Notes under the pieces: generated by a model
What the model saw: only the letters and a program-made list of their open reading frames with translations
Told to the model about the DNA's origin: nothing
Databases searched by the model: none
Program-made: the position numbers and the translations under genes
Assembly: GCA_001600095.1 (NCBI GenBank)
Contig: BCIX01000002.1
Span: 744,001 to 808,000 of the forward strand
Length of the DNA stretch: 64,000 nt
Source: Bullera alba
Taxonomy: Eukaryota; Basidiomycota; Tremellomycetes; Tremellales; Bulleraceae
Direction: 5' to 3'
Shown: positions 1-9,642 of the stretch, in pieces
How positions within the stretch are numbered: position 1 is the first letter of the stretch
Layout of the letters: each line of letters starts with the position of its first letter

Positions 1-880
1 GATGTTCCCCTCTACAGCGACGTCAGGAAGGGTGAGTCAGACTACCAGCAATAGCTAATGGGTACAGGTGTTCACGATAATCCTGACTTTCTGGCCAGTA
101 GGTCTCACTCTTACGTCTGAAACTGATAAGAGCTCTCGCCGCGATCACTTTGTCCAAGGGCGGACCGTCGTATCTGAAATGGCTCATCAACGAAGGGGAT
201 TACCCTGACCATGGGAAGAACGTAACCCGATCCTGGTTCGAGATATTCAATCAGAGGGGCAGCACCGCTGTGCAGGTGAATGCTAACACGAAGAAATACC
301 CACAAGTCGCCGAACGTAAATGGGTGGAAGTCGTTCCCAGCAAGGACATCACCACCTCAAGGGCCGTGTGGTGGATCAATGGATTCGAGGTCGCAGCTAT
401 CAAGTACCTCGGTTCCCAAAATCCCGGCCGAACCGGAGCAGCATTCTGGTTCTCCGCTTTCGTCAACAGAGAAGCGTTGCTCGAGGGCAATCTCCTCCAG
501 AAGGACTATTGTGGGTTGACATCTTCGCATTCCCTGGGAAACTTCCCTATTGAGACGCTGACGATGTGGTCGTTGACACATAGGGACCATCGCCAAGAAG
601 ACACCTGCCTCGCCCGTGACACTGGAGACGAAGACGCTAGAGACTATGCCCGGTGGTCTTACCAAGAATCACGCCTATGCCGTCATAAAGGCATACACCG
701 ATGGCAGCACTGACAAGTGAGTGATATATAGTCGAGCATTGACTGACAGGCAGGATTGTCCTATACGACACTGACGATGGCCAGAATAAGACGTACAGCT
801 TTGGAGATATCTACGGCTCTATCAGTTTCATGACGCACTTCACCAACAGCGACGAGCTGACATGGCAATTTGACCTCTGA
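1..880 (+). CDS. calpain-like cysteine-peptidase-related protein, 5' end uncertain
   Basis: Four exons fit at 2-31, 102-510, 584-716 and 754-880. They total 699 nt, or 232 aa, if the ATG at position 2 is the true start; the gene may begin before the window. The C-terminal part contains GGLTKNHAYAVIKA, which resembles the histidine motif of calpain (C2) peptidases (GLxxxHAYxV). The upstream stretch with ALAAITLSKGG and the 'RKWVEVVPSKD' segment are arranged as in a calpain protease core. I do not see the expected GDCWF cysteine motif or the Asn-Pro-Trp motif. The protein may therefore be a diverged, inactive or truncated family member. A partial second copy of the last exon follows immediately. 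Family assignment is by motif memory only. Confidence 0.4.
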
Positions 881-1019
881 ATGCCGATCCTTAGGCGACA
901 TATACGGTTCTATCAGCTACGTACCGTACATGTCGCAATTCGCAAACGCCGATGTCTTCTCCTGATTGTCTCCTGACAATTTGACCTGTGATTGTCGTTG
1001 TCCATATATGCAGATGCAG
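803..1019 (+). repeat. partial tandem duplication of the terminal exon
   Basis: The end of the last exon encodes GDIYGSISFMTHFTNSDE and stops at 878-880. Directly after it, 895-965 encodes GDIYGSISYVPYMSQFANAD and stops at 963-965, preceded by a good acceptor (ccttag). The flanks repeat too: 'caatttgacct' followed by 't/gtga' occurs at the end of both copies. The second copy lacks the exon's 5' part, so it is either an alternative terminal exon or a decaying duplicate. Confidence 0.6.
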
Positions 1020-1667
1020 AGTGCTGTAGCGGGAAGAAACACTGGTGTGACGCGTGCAGATGCGGCTTGTCGACAGAGACTACGAGTGAACCAGATCCAT
1101 AGTTAGAGTTGAGTCAGAGACTGCGAGTAGACCATTCTTGGGTATTACTTGAGTGGATGTGTCGAAGCACGGCCGGCCGCACGGCGAGCTCAGCCTCTCA
1201 GGCGAGCTCACATCGCGGCCTCACGATCGGAGAGGAACTCGCGCGTGCAATTTGCAACCGGTTAATAAGGTGGCGGACTAAGGCGGGACATCCCGCCGTA
1301 AGTCTTTGGTCCCGTTATTCACCCGGGCTAACATCCGGTGATGGAAGTCATGGAACCAGCGGTCCAGCGCGACCAGTGCCCGGACATGACAGTCTAGAGA
1401 GAGTCTGAAGCGGTCACAACAAAGCAGTCAGCGACATCAGAGCAGATCACCAACCGAGTCATATCCAGAGACGCCGCTCAAACTTCCAGCACCACAACAA
1501 ACATCGCAATAATTCGCACAATACGGCTCTTCCGACCCAATTCCAGCACTTGGCCCTTACCCGTACCTGTCATTCGACCCTATTCCCCGTCATCCCCTCG
1601 TCCGAGAATGCCCTCCCCCGCTATCCGGAGGCTATCAGACAGCGCGCCTCAGCGACCCATCAGTCCA
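1020..1667. other. intergenic region upstream of RKI1
   Basis: No convincing gene is seen. The largest open frame (1109-1408) has no family resemblance and no splice context. An in-frame ATG at 1608 could extend RKI1 at its N terminus by 20 residues. Confidence 0.5.
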
Positions 1668-2901
1668 ATGTCCGCGATACCCCCCGCTGCGACGCCAACT
1701 AAGGTGTGTTGCTTTTGAACTGTTACGGTGACTTGACCATAACGCTGATATGTCGCAGCGAATGAGTGTTGTCCAGCTCCAAAACGTGAGCAAGAGCCTC
1801 GAGGCCTTGAGCATCTTCTAACCTCTGCCTCAGTTCATTCCGCCTTCGCAACCGGTCACTCCTGGAAATCAGCTTCCCACGTCGATACCCCTACCTGTGC
1901 TCCCCGCTGTCGAGTCTGCAAAGAGGCTAGCTGCTTACGCAGCAGTTGACAACCATATTGGTCTAGAACACAAGGTGGGTGATATCGTCTGCTCCTGGCT
2001 GACTTTAGATTATTGGAATTGGATCCGGGTCCACAGTCCCATATGTCGTTGACAGAATCATTGCTCAAGGCATCGACGCAAACAAGTCGAGAGTGTTTGT
2101 GCCAACAGGCTTCCAATCCAAGGAGCTCATCATCAAAGGCGGCCTAGTCCTCGGAGATGTCGACCAATACCCCGATCTCGATGTGACGATCGATGGTGCC
2201 GACGAGTAGGTCAGACCGTATATACCTCCGCTGACCGGCAGGGTCGACAACGAGCTCAATGCCATCAAGGGTGGAGGAGCGTGTCAATTGAGAGAGAAAG
2301 TGCTCGCCGAGGCTGCGGAGACGTGGATCATCGTGGCAGACTACAGGAAGAACTCTCAGCTGTTGGGAACGACGGTCAGTCCAGTGTCTCCTGGTGTCCA
2401 CCCACACACACTGAGTGTCTTCCTTAGTGGACTCAAGGAATCCCAGTAGAGGTCGCACCTTTCGCCTACGCCAAGGTCCTGCACAATCTCGCGACCATGG
2501 GCTCTCCGTCCACCTTGCCTAATGGCAAGCCAGGACTTAGCTTGAGGATGGGTAAAATGAAGGCAGGACCCGTCGTCTCCGACAACGGCAACTTCATCAT
2601 CGATGCTCCTTTCCCTCCAGACATGATGCAGGACCCTGCGGATGTGAGTCCCGCAACCCATACTATCCGCTGACAAGCAGCTACTTCAACGTATCAAAAT
2701 GCTCACTGGAGTCGTGGAAGTTGGACTTTTCTGCGGAATGGCTAAGGCCGCGTACTTCGGTAACGAGGTGAGTTGCTGTCCCTGTGACTTGGCTGATGGC
2801 AGGACGGCACGGTCCAGATCAGGAACGCGGATGGCACAGTGTCCAAGCTGGACTCTGTTCCCGATGTGCCTACGTTGATGGCGACGATCCCACCTTTGTA
2901 G
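1668..2901 (+). CDS. RKI1: ribose-5-phosphate isomerase
   Basis: This enzyme interconverts ribose-5-phosphate and ribulose-5-phosphate in the non-oxidative pentose phosphate pathway in the cytosol. Eight exons fit: 1668-1703, 1759-1785, 1834-1974, 2009-2205, 2242-2374, 2428-2643, 2681-2767 and 2803-2901. They give 936 nt, or 311 aa. RpiA-family landmarks are [11 protein letters not shown] near residue 70, [15 protein letters not shown], and [18 protein letters not shown], which holds the catalytic acid and phosphate-binding residues. The C-terminal half carries [17 protein letters not shown], normal for the family. The roughly 45 N-terminal residues before '[17 protein letters not shown]' are a non-conserved extension. 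An ATG at 1608 in the same frame is an alternative start. Identification is secure; exact start is moderate. Confidence 0.93.
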
Positions 2902-3142
2902 ACATAGCGTAGCATGCAGTATAGGAGGTAGATCTATCAAAGTCTGTGACCTTGCCCCCGTATGCACTGCCAAACTGCAGACAACATATGAGCGCTTCAA
3001 GCTGGTGCTATTGATGCACTATGCGGTGTCTGCAGCTTGCACCATAGCTACGCGCTAGCTTGAAGTGGAGGTTGTCCGCCGTGATCATGTTCTCGTTTCC
3101 GCAAATGATCTTGTCTTGTTTCCATTCAGCTCGACTACCGCC

Positions 3143-4106
3143 ATGACCAACGTAGCAGGACAATTCGACAATCTCTCGCAGGTCATCTTCCTGGACGATC
3201 ATACGACTCAAGTAGTCTTTGCCGCGAGCAGGAAGGGCAAGACCCCAGAAGGTGATGATGCCTGGCACGCAGGTCTATACATCGCCGATCCACCCCGTCT
3301 CTGGGTATACCACGATGAGGTGGGCCGTCCTTGTCGTACCTTCCACTGACAAACAGTTGCCCTGGGAGGAGTTCCCGGTGCTGGCAGGGATCAAAGGTGG
3401 ATATCTTCACATAGCCGACTTGAAGGGCAAACTCGCAGATGCTCAGCAGCTCAAGGTGAGTCTCGACAGCAGCTCAGTGGTCCATCTGACCATGGCTGTA
3501 GCTCGAGTTCCATCCGCCTAAATATAAGTCCACCCACCTCAACTTTGAGCTCTCGACGGATCTCGAAGCCAGCATGCCGATCCTACTACAGTGTATGACC
3601 CATGTGAGACATCTCTGATAATTGTCGAATCGAAATCGTGATGCTGATTCAAGTAGCTCCTCACAAAGCCAGACGGTAGCGATAAAGACAAGTGTGAGTC
3701 CTTATTCGACGAAACTACGGATCTGACAGTACGTAGCGGAGGTACGAGCCCTCAAAGCGCAAATATCCTCGAAAGACGTGAGTATCAGCTTCCGACTCTA
3801 TAATACTGACCTGACAGGCGGAAATTGCCCACTTGAACGCTCGCCTCGCTAGTGCCAAAGCCACTCTGGCGAGGAACTCTGCCACTGCAGACAACCACAA
3901 GAAGGGTGAGCATAGAAGGCCAACTCGTGCTCATCCTCGCAGTGCAAGCAAGTCCGCAAAAGCAGCAGCCAAACGCAAGTACATTGCAGCCGAATCAAAA
4001 GAGGTGAGCGCCCGGGTAGAGCGGGTGAGAACTGACATGTAGGCGCAAAGTCGTTGAAGACGAGTTTGCTGGATCAGACGACGACGACGAGGACTCGAGG
4101 TTGTGA
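3143..4106 (+). CDS. candidate XLF/XRCC4-type non-homologous end-joining protein
   Basis: Eight exons fit: 3143-3319, 3357-3455, 3502-3603, 3657-3693, 3737-3777, 3818-3905, 3943-4003 and 4043-4106. They give 669 nt, or 222 aa. The layout is a globular N-terminal head of about 125 residues, then a helical segment (EVRALKAQISSKDAEIAHLN), then a linker, a basic NLS-like KRRKVVEDE and an acidic tail. Head domain plus parallel coiled coil plus basic tail is the architecture of XLF (Nej1) and XRCC4 (Lif1). The segment LNFELSTDLEASMPILLQCM followed by the 'KDAEI' helix recalls XLF. These families diverge quickly in fungi, so the call is an inference from architecture. It could equally be an unrelated coiled-coil nuclear protein. 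The stop lies 76 bp from that of the convergent next gene. Confidence 0.35.
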
Positions 4107-4182
4107 TGACGGGTATTTCGGAAGGAGAAGGGGACCCGGTTTTACGGCCCACACGCTGTACTTGTACCGCTACTATACATCA

Positions 4183-5128
4183 TCACGATTCTCGGGCGAC
4201 ACCCCTCTGCCGTCTATAATGCACTATACCCAACTCTGGGTCGATACCCGCTTCTGCTATTGTCGACTTTACAAAGTCCAGAGAGTTGGACACGACCTTC
4301 TTCCCATTCATCGCTTTCACAGGCACAGGCGGGGCTTTGTCTTCTTCCGCGACCTGACAAGTCAGCTTTGAACGCTGAACACGGACTTACTGCTCTTGCC
4401 TGTTGGGCATAGGTCCATCTCAGGGGTAACGAAGGAGCGCCATCGTACGCATATGACAATTTGTCCTCTTTCCCTCCTGTCTTGTTGTTTGTCACTGTGA
4501 TCACATTTCCGGAACGATCGATGACGGGCTTCGCTTCCAGGGGTGGTAGAGATGCTTGGTCCGACAGGAAATTCATCAAGTCACCTATCGTTTCTCGCGA
4601 TGTCGGCGCCGCTGGTGCAGAGACTGAAGGCAGAGTGATTTCTGAAAAAGCTATCAGCTTGTTTCTCGGTCTGACTGGTTGACTTGGCCAGACGATGGTG
4701 GCTTGACTCGCCTACCGAAGGCAATGTACTCACCCTTTCGCCTCCGTTTGGACTCCCTTTTCAACTTCCTGGCTGGATGTGACGATTCCCCCTGAGCTGC
4801 TAGCACATCCGAGGCATTGGGCTTGAGTCTTCCCGCTAATGAGGCATAATCGCGACTTGACTCGAAGAGGGTTTGCACATCTGATCCCATTGTCTTCAGC
4901 TTGGTTCTCAGTCGATAGTCACCCGAAAAAGGTAGCTCAGTTGCGAATGGGCTAGCTCCACTCACGATGCTCGAGCAGTCTCTCCATCTCCGCAATAACC
5001 CCAGCTTCTGCAGCGTCCACGCCTCGCCGCTGTAGAGTGGTGATGATAAGGCGGTTAAGGTAGGCCGAAGCGGTGGACGGTTGTAGTCGCGTCTGCAGCG
5101 AGTCGGCGGAGCTCACGACTGATGGCAT
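4183..5128 (-). CDS. TAF8/TAF3-like histone-fold (BTP domain) protein
   Basis: Four exons on the minus strand fit: 5128-4966, 4880-4734, 4641-4391 and 4353-4183. They total 732 nt, or 243 aa. The N-terminal third reads as a bromodomain-associated (BTP) histone fold: ASAYLNRLIITTLQRRGVD, then a helix ending 'EHHVQTLFESSRDYASLAG', then RLKPNASDVLAA. The pattern 'YASLAGR-x-PNxxDV' is typical of TFIID subunits TAF8 and TAF3 and of SPT7-type proteins. A basic stretch (ARKLKRESKRRRKG) follows. The rest is a disordered tail without a PHD finger. TAF8 is favoured because of the histone fold and the small size, but TAF3 is not excluded. An upstream in-frame ATG at 5266 would add 46 residues; the 5128 start gives the better match. 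Confidence 0.55.
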
Positions 5129-5541
5129 TGTGGTGGTAGTCTCCTCTCCAGTCAGATGCCGGTACTTAGTCACCGTCGGGACGGATGCGTTAGGTATAGC
5201 AAGTGAGATGGATGCAAGAGTGATGAGGAGCGTTGTTAGGATTTGGTTAGGATCGAGTTGGCGCATTTGCCGATGTCGTTTTGACGTTTCGGCTTCGCCC
5301 GTTTCACAACAACAAAGCGGGACAGGTGTTTCGACTGAGTCACTGAGTGTATTGATCGCTGGCGCTCTTCTCAAGGGCTCTGAGAAATCTCTCTCTTGTC
5401 TATCACAATTACAGCCCTGGGGCTGACACCACAAACAACACAATTTGTACATGTCATTATACGGCTCGTCTCTATTCGTCACACAAAGTCGTCAAGATTC
5501 CTTCCATCTCCATTAATCCCTTCCGGTTTAACGTCCAGCTA

Positions 5542-8500
5542 TCACTTCGGCAATGGCGAGTTGAGCTGCTCGTACTCGTCAAACTCGCCATCGGCGATCC
5601 TTCTAGCAGCATCCTCTAACGCATCCAGTGCGCTAAAGCCCGCCTCTGACACTTCGTCCACATCCCCTTCTTCGCCGTGACTCCGCATACTCGTATTCCC
5701 CGTCCTTGGTGACGCGGGCGTGCTAGTCGCACTCGTCCTCCCTGATTTCCTGGCACTCGTCCTCTTTTCCCTCCTCTCCCGGCTCGACCTATCCCTGCCA
5801 CTAACGACTTGTTGTACCTTTGCCTCGGATGTCTGGTGCGTGCCCCACATATCGCCCTTGAGCTGGTGATAGGCGACTTTGACGGTAGCGTCATGCAAAC
5901 TCGTGCTGTAGCCCGATTCCAGACTGAGTACACTTTGTGCCAAAGACCTGCGTGTGTCGGGGGTCAAGTTGATTGGGTCGTGCGAGCCCCTCATATCGCT
6001 GCTCGAAGGAACAAAGCCCACACTGTGATGGCCAGCTAGAACAAAGTGATCGAGATCCGACATCGGTTTATGCGACATGAGCGAAGGCGACCTAGATCGG
6101 AAGGAAGATGGCACCGACGCCGGCAACGAGTGATGCGGGTTATGACCCGTCTGTTGTTCTCGGTGAACACTTGCCCCAGGTCCCATGACATATCCGTCCG
6201 ATGGCCTAGGAACGGTCGACTTGAACTTTAGGTGATCTAGTGACATCGACCGGGTTGGCACTGGCGACACGATAGTCTGGCTGTATGCTTTCAACACGTC
6301 GGATGCGGTGGATGCCGGGGTATACCGCCCGTCCATGAGGGCATTGGCGAAGTCCAATTCTGAGCCACTCGCATTATCGACCTCTTCGTCGGATATGGCT
6401 CCGATATCGTTGTTGTGATTCTCGACGGTGGACTGGTAAGGGTGATAGTGGGAGTGAGGCGAGTGAGGCGAGTTCGATGTCGATGGAGTGACCAGGTCTT
6501 GCTCGATGGAAGATTTGCTCGCGGCATACCTCCTATACACCGGTTCATCGGCTGATGGCCTTCTGTCTACGGGGGCCTCAGCGAGAGGCGGCGCTGCCGT
6601 AGATTCGTTCTCCGAAGACGACGATGGTGAGGAGCGGCTGAAGTTGTTCACAGATCCTCCGCCTCGGCTCTCAAAGAGCTCATGTTGATGGATACTCAAG
6701 ATGTTCTTGCTAGAGGACTGCTTCACCGGAGTGGGCAGGAGAGGTGGGATGGGGACTCGTTTGATCGCACGTTGCTTCTCGGATGCCGTTGGCGAATCGT
6801 CCTTCTCTTGGGGTAACGTATCCGAAGCCTTTCCCGCCGCTTCAACTGGTACTGACATTGACTCGTGGTATGTTTTCGTGGGCGCCATCTCCTCCGCCGT
6901 TGTCTTCGTCGGGACCGCGTCCTTGACCTGCATTGCATTGAGGAGGGAAGCTGCCCAGCCTTCATCGCCTCCCAGGTCGAATTGGGAGAACACCTTGATC
7001 TGGTCGGAAAACCTGTTGGCTCGTTTGGGTATCGCCCTTCTGGTCTCCTTCGGCTCCTTTAGCTCAGGCATGCTGTCCTCCTGCTCGTCCTCCGTGTCGT
7101 CTCGGTTCACAGGAATGACTTCGTCAGAGGTGGTCCCGCCGCTCTCGTCGATGTTGCTCCCTACGGCTGCTAGTCGAGTTGGTTGCTGGGTTGGCGACGG
7201 TGGCTCGAAAGAGAATTTCCTTAATAGACCACCGGTCGAGGGCTTCCTCTTGAGCATTCCCGTATCCGCGGTCGAGAGGGATAAGACCGAGTTCAACTTC
7301 TCCTCCGAAGCCGCGTAACCCGACAACGACGTGTTTGACGTTGACAACACCCCATATGGCGACATACCAGTGACTACCCCCCGGCTGCTCTGTCCCACCG
7401 ATTGGGGCAGAGACTGCATGGATCGACTGGCGTCCGATCCGTTGGAGAAGATTGCTTCTCTTGCAGCGGCAGCTTGCTTTCGTCTAGCCGCTGCAATCAA
7501 AAGTAGGTCTTGCTCCGAGACCCCTTGCTCCCTCAGCTGGTTAAGCCATGAGGGCGGTAGATCCTCCAGCGAAGGGGAAACGTGCAGATCGTGCTATACT
7601 AGGTCACCGATATGCGAGTGTATGGTCATCATTGACTCACCGCAACATTGAATGGAAGACCGATACCCTCGTCACCCTGGTCCTCTTGCAAGTGCGTGCC
7701 AGTATCGCGGATCTTGGCCTCCGGGGGACTTTCCGCTTGTGACTGTTTCCTCTTGAAAGGCCCCTTGCCAGATCTACTCATCGATCTCCCAACAGAGCTC
7801 TTCTCGCTTTGCGGAGTACTCGCCTCCGAGGTATTACGCCTCATGACACTGCTCACCCTGCCTAGACCCTTGCCGAGGCCTACTAGAAGTTGACCACTGG
7901 AACGTTTCTTGTTCAAGCCCGGTGAGGGGGATGGCGTCGGGGTATCCCTAAGCGCGGGTTGTAGGGACTGAGCCGAGTTCTTCCTCCAGCTCCATTGAGG
8001 TCTGGATGTAGGAGTAGATGGTGATGAGGGTGATGATGGACCAAACGTCCTATTGCTCCTAGGTGTCATGAGGTCGACTTTGTCCTCTACAACCTCGGGT
8101 ATTTCCAGCGCTGGGCCTGCTGCCAGGCGGATGGTCGAGGTGGAACCGGTTTCGCTCGAGGCGAGATTGACGGTGGAACTGCTTTGAAAAGGGTGCTTCT
8201 TCTCCCGATCTCGCTTGGACGTGCTGGCGACCTGTTGAGGTGGGGCTATGGCGGACGTGGACGGCGCTCCGAGCTTGAGGGGGGTGACAGGCGGTGAAGG
8301 CGGTGTGGTGAGGGGTATGAAGTAAGAGGGGGAGGGTTTGGTGGGAGACATGCTGCAGTCCATATTAGCGTCTCTCCCAATGCCGCTTTGGATGGACCCA
8401 GTGTCGCCCCGCATGACCATGTCAACATCGATGGCCTCGCTGGGCTATCCCCGGTCTGCCTTTCACCACGCCTTTCCCTCCTCCCTCCTCTTCGAACAAT

Positions 8501-8784
8501 AAGCGTAGATGAGATAGAAGCATGATGCTGACGATCACGCTGACTTCACACTGGCCTAGACTCTTCGCTCACCTTGCTTGGACCGGGGAGAGTCCCCCGG
8601 CGCTGTCGGCGGTAGTGGCTTTTCGAGTTGGCGTGGCCGGGGCGAACCCCAGACCTAGGAGGTTGTCACCAATCTCGAGTGTTAAATCATTCAAGCTCGT
8701 GGGGAGAGGTGGCAACGACTTGTCCTTTGCATTTCCTGGTGATCCATCGTGGTGGTTGTCCATGTCTAGCTGGATGTCGACCAT
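5542..8784 (-). CDS. large CRIB/PBD-domain protein without kinase domain
   Basis: Three exons fit: 8784-8573, 8439-7641 and 7593-5542. They give 3063 nt, or 1020 aa. Splicing exons 2 and 3 creates GIGLPFNVAHDLHVSPSLED followed by LPPSWLNQLREQGVSEQDL near residues 328-366. This matches the CRIB/p21-binding domain of PAK-type Cdc42/Rac effectors (I-x-x-P-x4-H-x-x-H-V, then LPxxWxxLLxxxGIS). Neither side of it holds a kinase domain. The N-terminal 330 residues and the C-terminal 650 are Ser/Pro-rich and low complexity, with a short acidic helical end (ALDALEDAARRIADGEFDEY). A role as a Cdc42/Rac-binding scaffold in polarity or morphogenesis is inferred. The first intron (8440-8572) is the least certain part; translation could begin at 8420 instead. 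Confidence 0.7.
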
Positions 8785-9201
8785 TGTGACGCTGTAAATT
8801 GATAGCTGAGCAATGAAGATGAGATGTCAAGATGAGTGATTGAGCGAATGATTACTCTGTAGACAGCTCCATCACCCTACGTGCACTGGTCCTTTGGTCC
8901 CTTTGGCCTTCTGCATCAAAGGCGCATTTTGACCTTGCCATCAGAACATACTCGACCTCCGGCGGCGCACGGCCAAGGCGGCGATGCAGTGTGCAGGGCG
9001 CGGACCATAACCGCATGGACTTGTGCTGCGCAGAGTGGGCGATCGGTGTGTCTAGGGGCTGGCTACATATGGTGAGTGTCCCATCTCACTCAAGCACAGA
9101 GAGGCCGTGCATGCTCTAAGCAACAGCCAGGGTGTGCTATTGTTCGCGCACACGCCCATCCGCTTCAGGGGGCGTCCGTGTGACTACTCGTAATTGCCAG
9201 A

Positions 9202-9223
9202 CTTGAGCGCTTGAGCGCTTGAG
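9202..9223. repeat. short tandem repeat, unit CTTGAGCG
   Basis: Two complete units of CTTGAGCG and a third partial unit (CTTGAG) lie head to tail. The function is unknown. Confidence 0.8.
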
Positions 9224-9407
9224 CTGACGCGATGATCTTTGGGACTTTGGCGTGTGGACGGTCTTGAGTCGAGACGGCTGCTCTCTGCTGTTTCCTCCTC
9301 AGTAGTGATTGGGACCACCGTAATGAATCGCTGTCGACAACAGCAACTCCATCTCTGCATCGCTGCTCGCTCACCGATGCCATGGCTGGCTCATGCACAC
9401 CCCACGC

Positions 9408-9425
9408 CCCAGGGCCGGCCCTGGG
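9408..9425. repeat. 18-bp perfect palindrome
   Basis: CCCAGGGCC is followed directly by GGCCCTGGG, an exact inverted repeat with no spacer. It sits 218 bp upstream of the SSZ1 start. It could bind a dimeric regulator or simply be chance GC-rich sequence. Confidence 0.8.
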
Positions 9426-9642
9426 ACCTGTGTCTTAAACGGCCCTCTCCATTAATTCGACCCCACACCCCCGCATTAATCCACTTTTTGATTCCGTGTC
9501 GCCGTTTTGAGATTTTCCAAGATGCATGCTGCTTCTGCGTCAACCGCTGCAAAGGACCATATCGATCACGTAGAACAGGTCGACAGTATCTATCATAGCA
9601 ATCAAAAGTAGACGTCTAGTCTCGCATCCAAACCTATCCACA

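Larger units (their letters stand above)
8785..9642. promoter_or_regulatory. divergent intergenic region between the CRIB gene and SSZ1
   Basis: The two genes are transcribed away from each other, so this 858-bp stretch must hold both promoters. I see no gene in it. It contains a (CTTGAGCG) tandem repeat at 9202-9223 and an 18-bp perfect palindrome at 9408-9425. No clear heat-shock element was recognised by eye. Confidence 0.55.

Noticed and set aside
1109..1408. open frame of 99 codons upstream of RKI1
   Set aside because: Composition is Arg/Ser-rich as expected for chance frames in GC-rich DNA, no homology sensed, no flanking splice signals.
6701..7318. 205-codon plus-strand open frame opposite the CRIB gene
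   Set aside because: It is the antisense shadow of a long Ser-rich exon; the minus-strand frame is continuous for 684 codons and carries the CRIB module.
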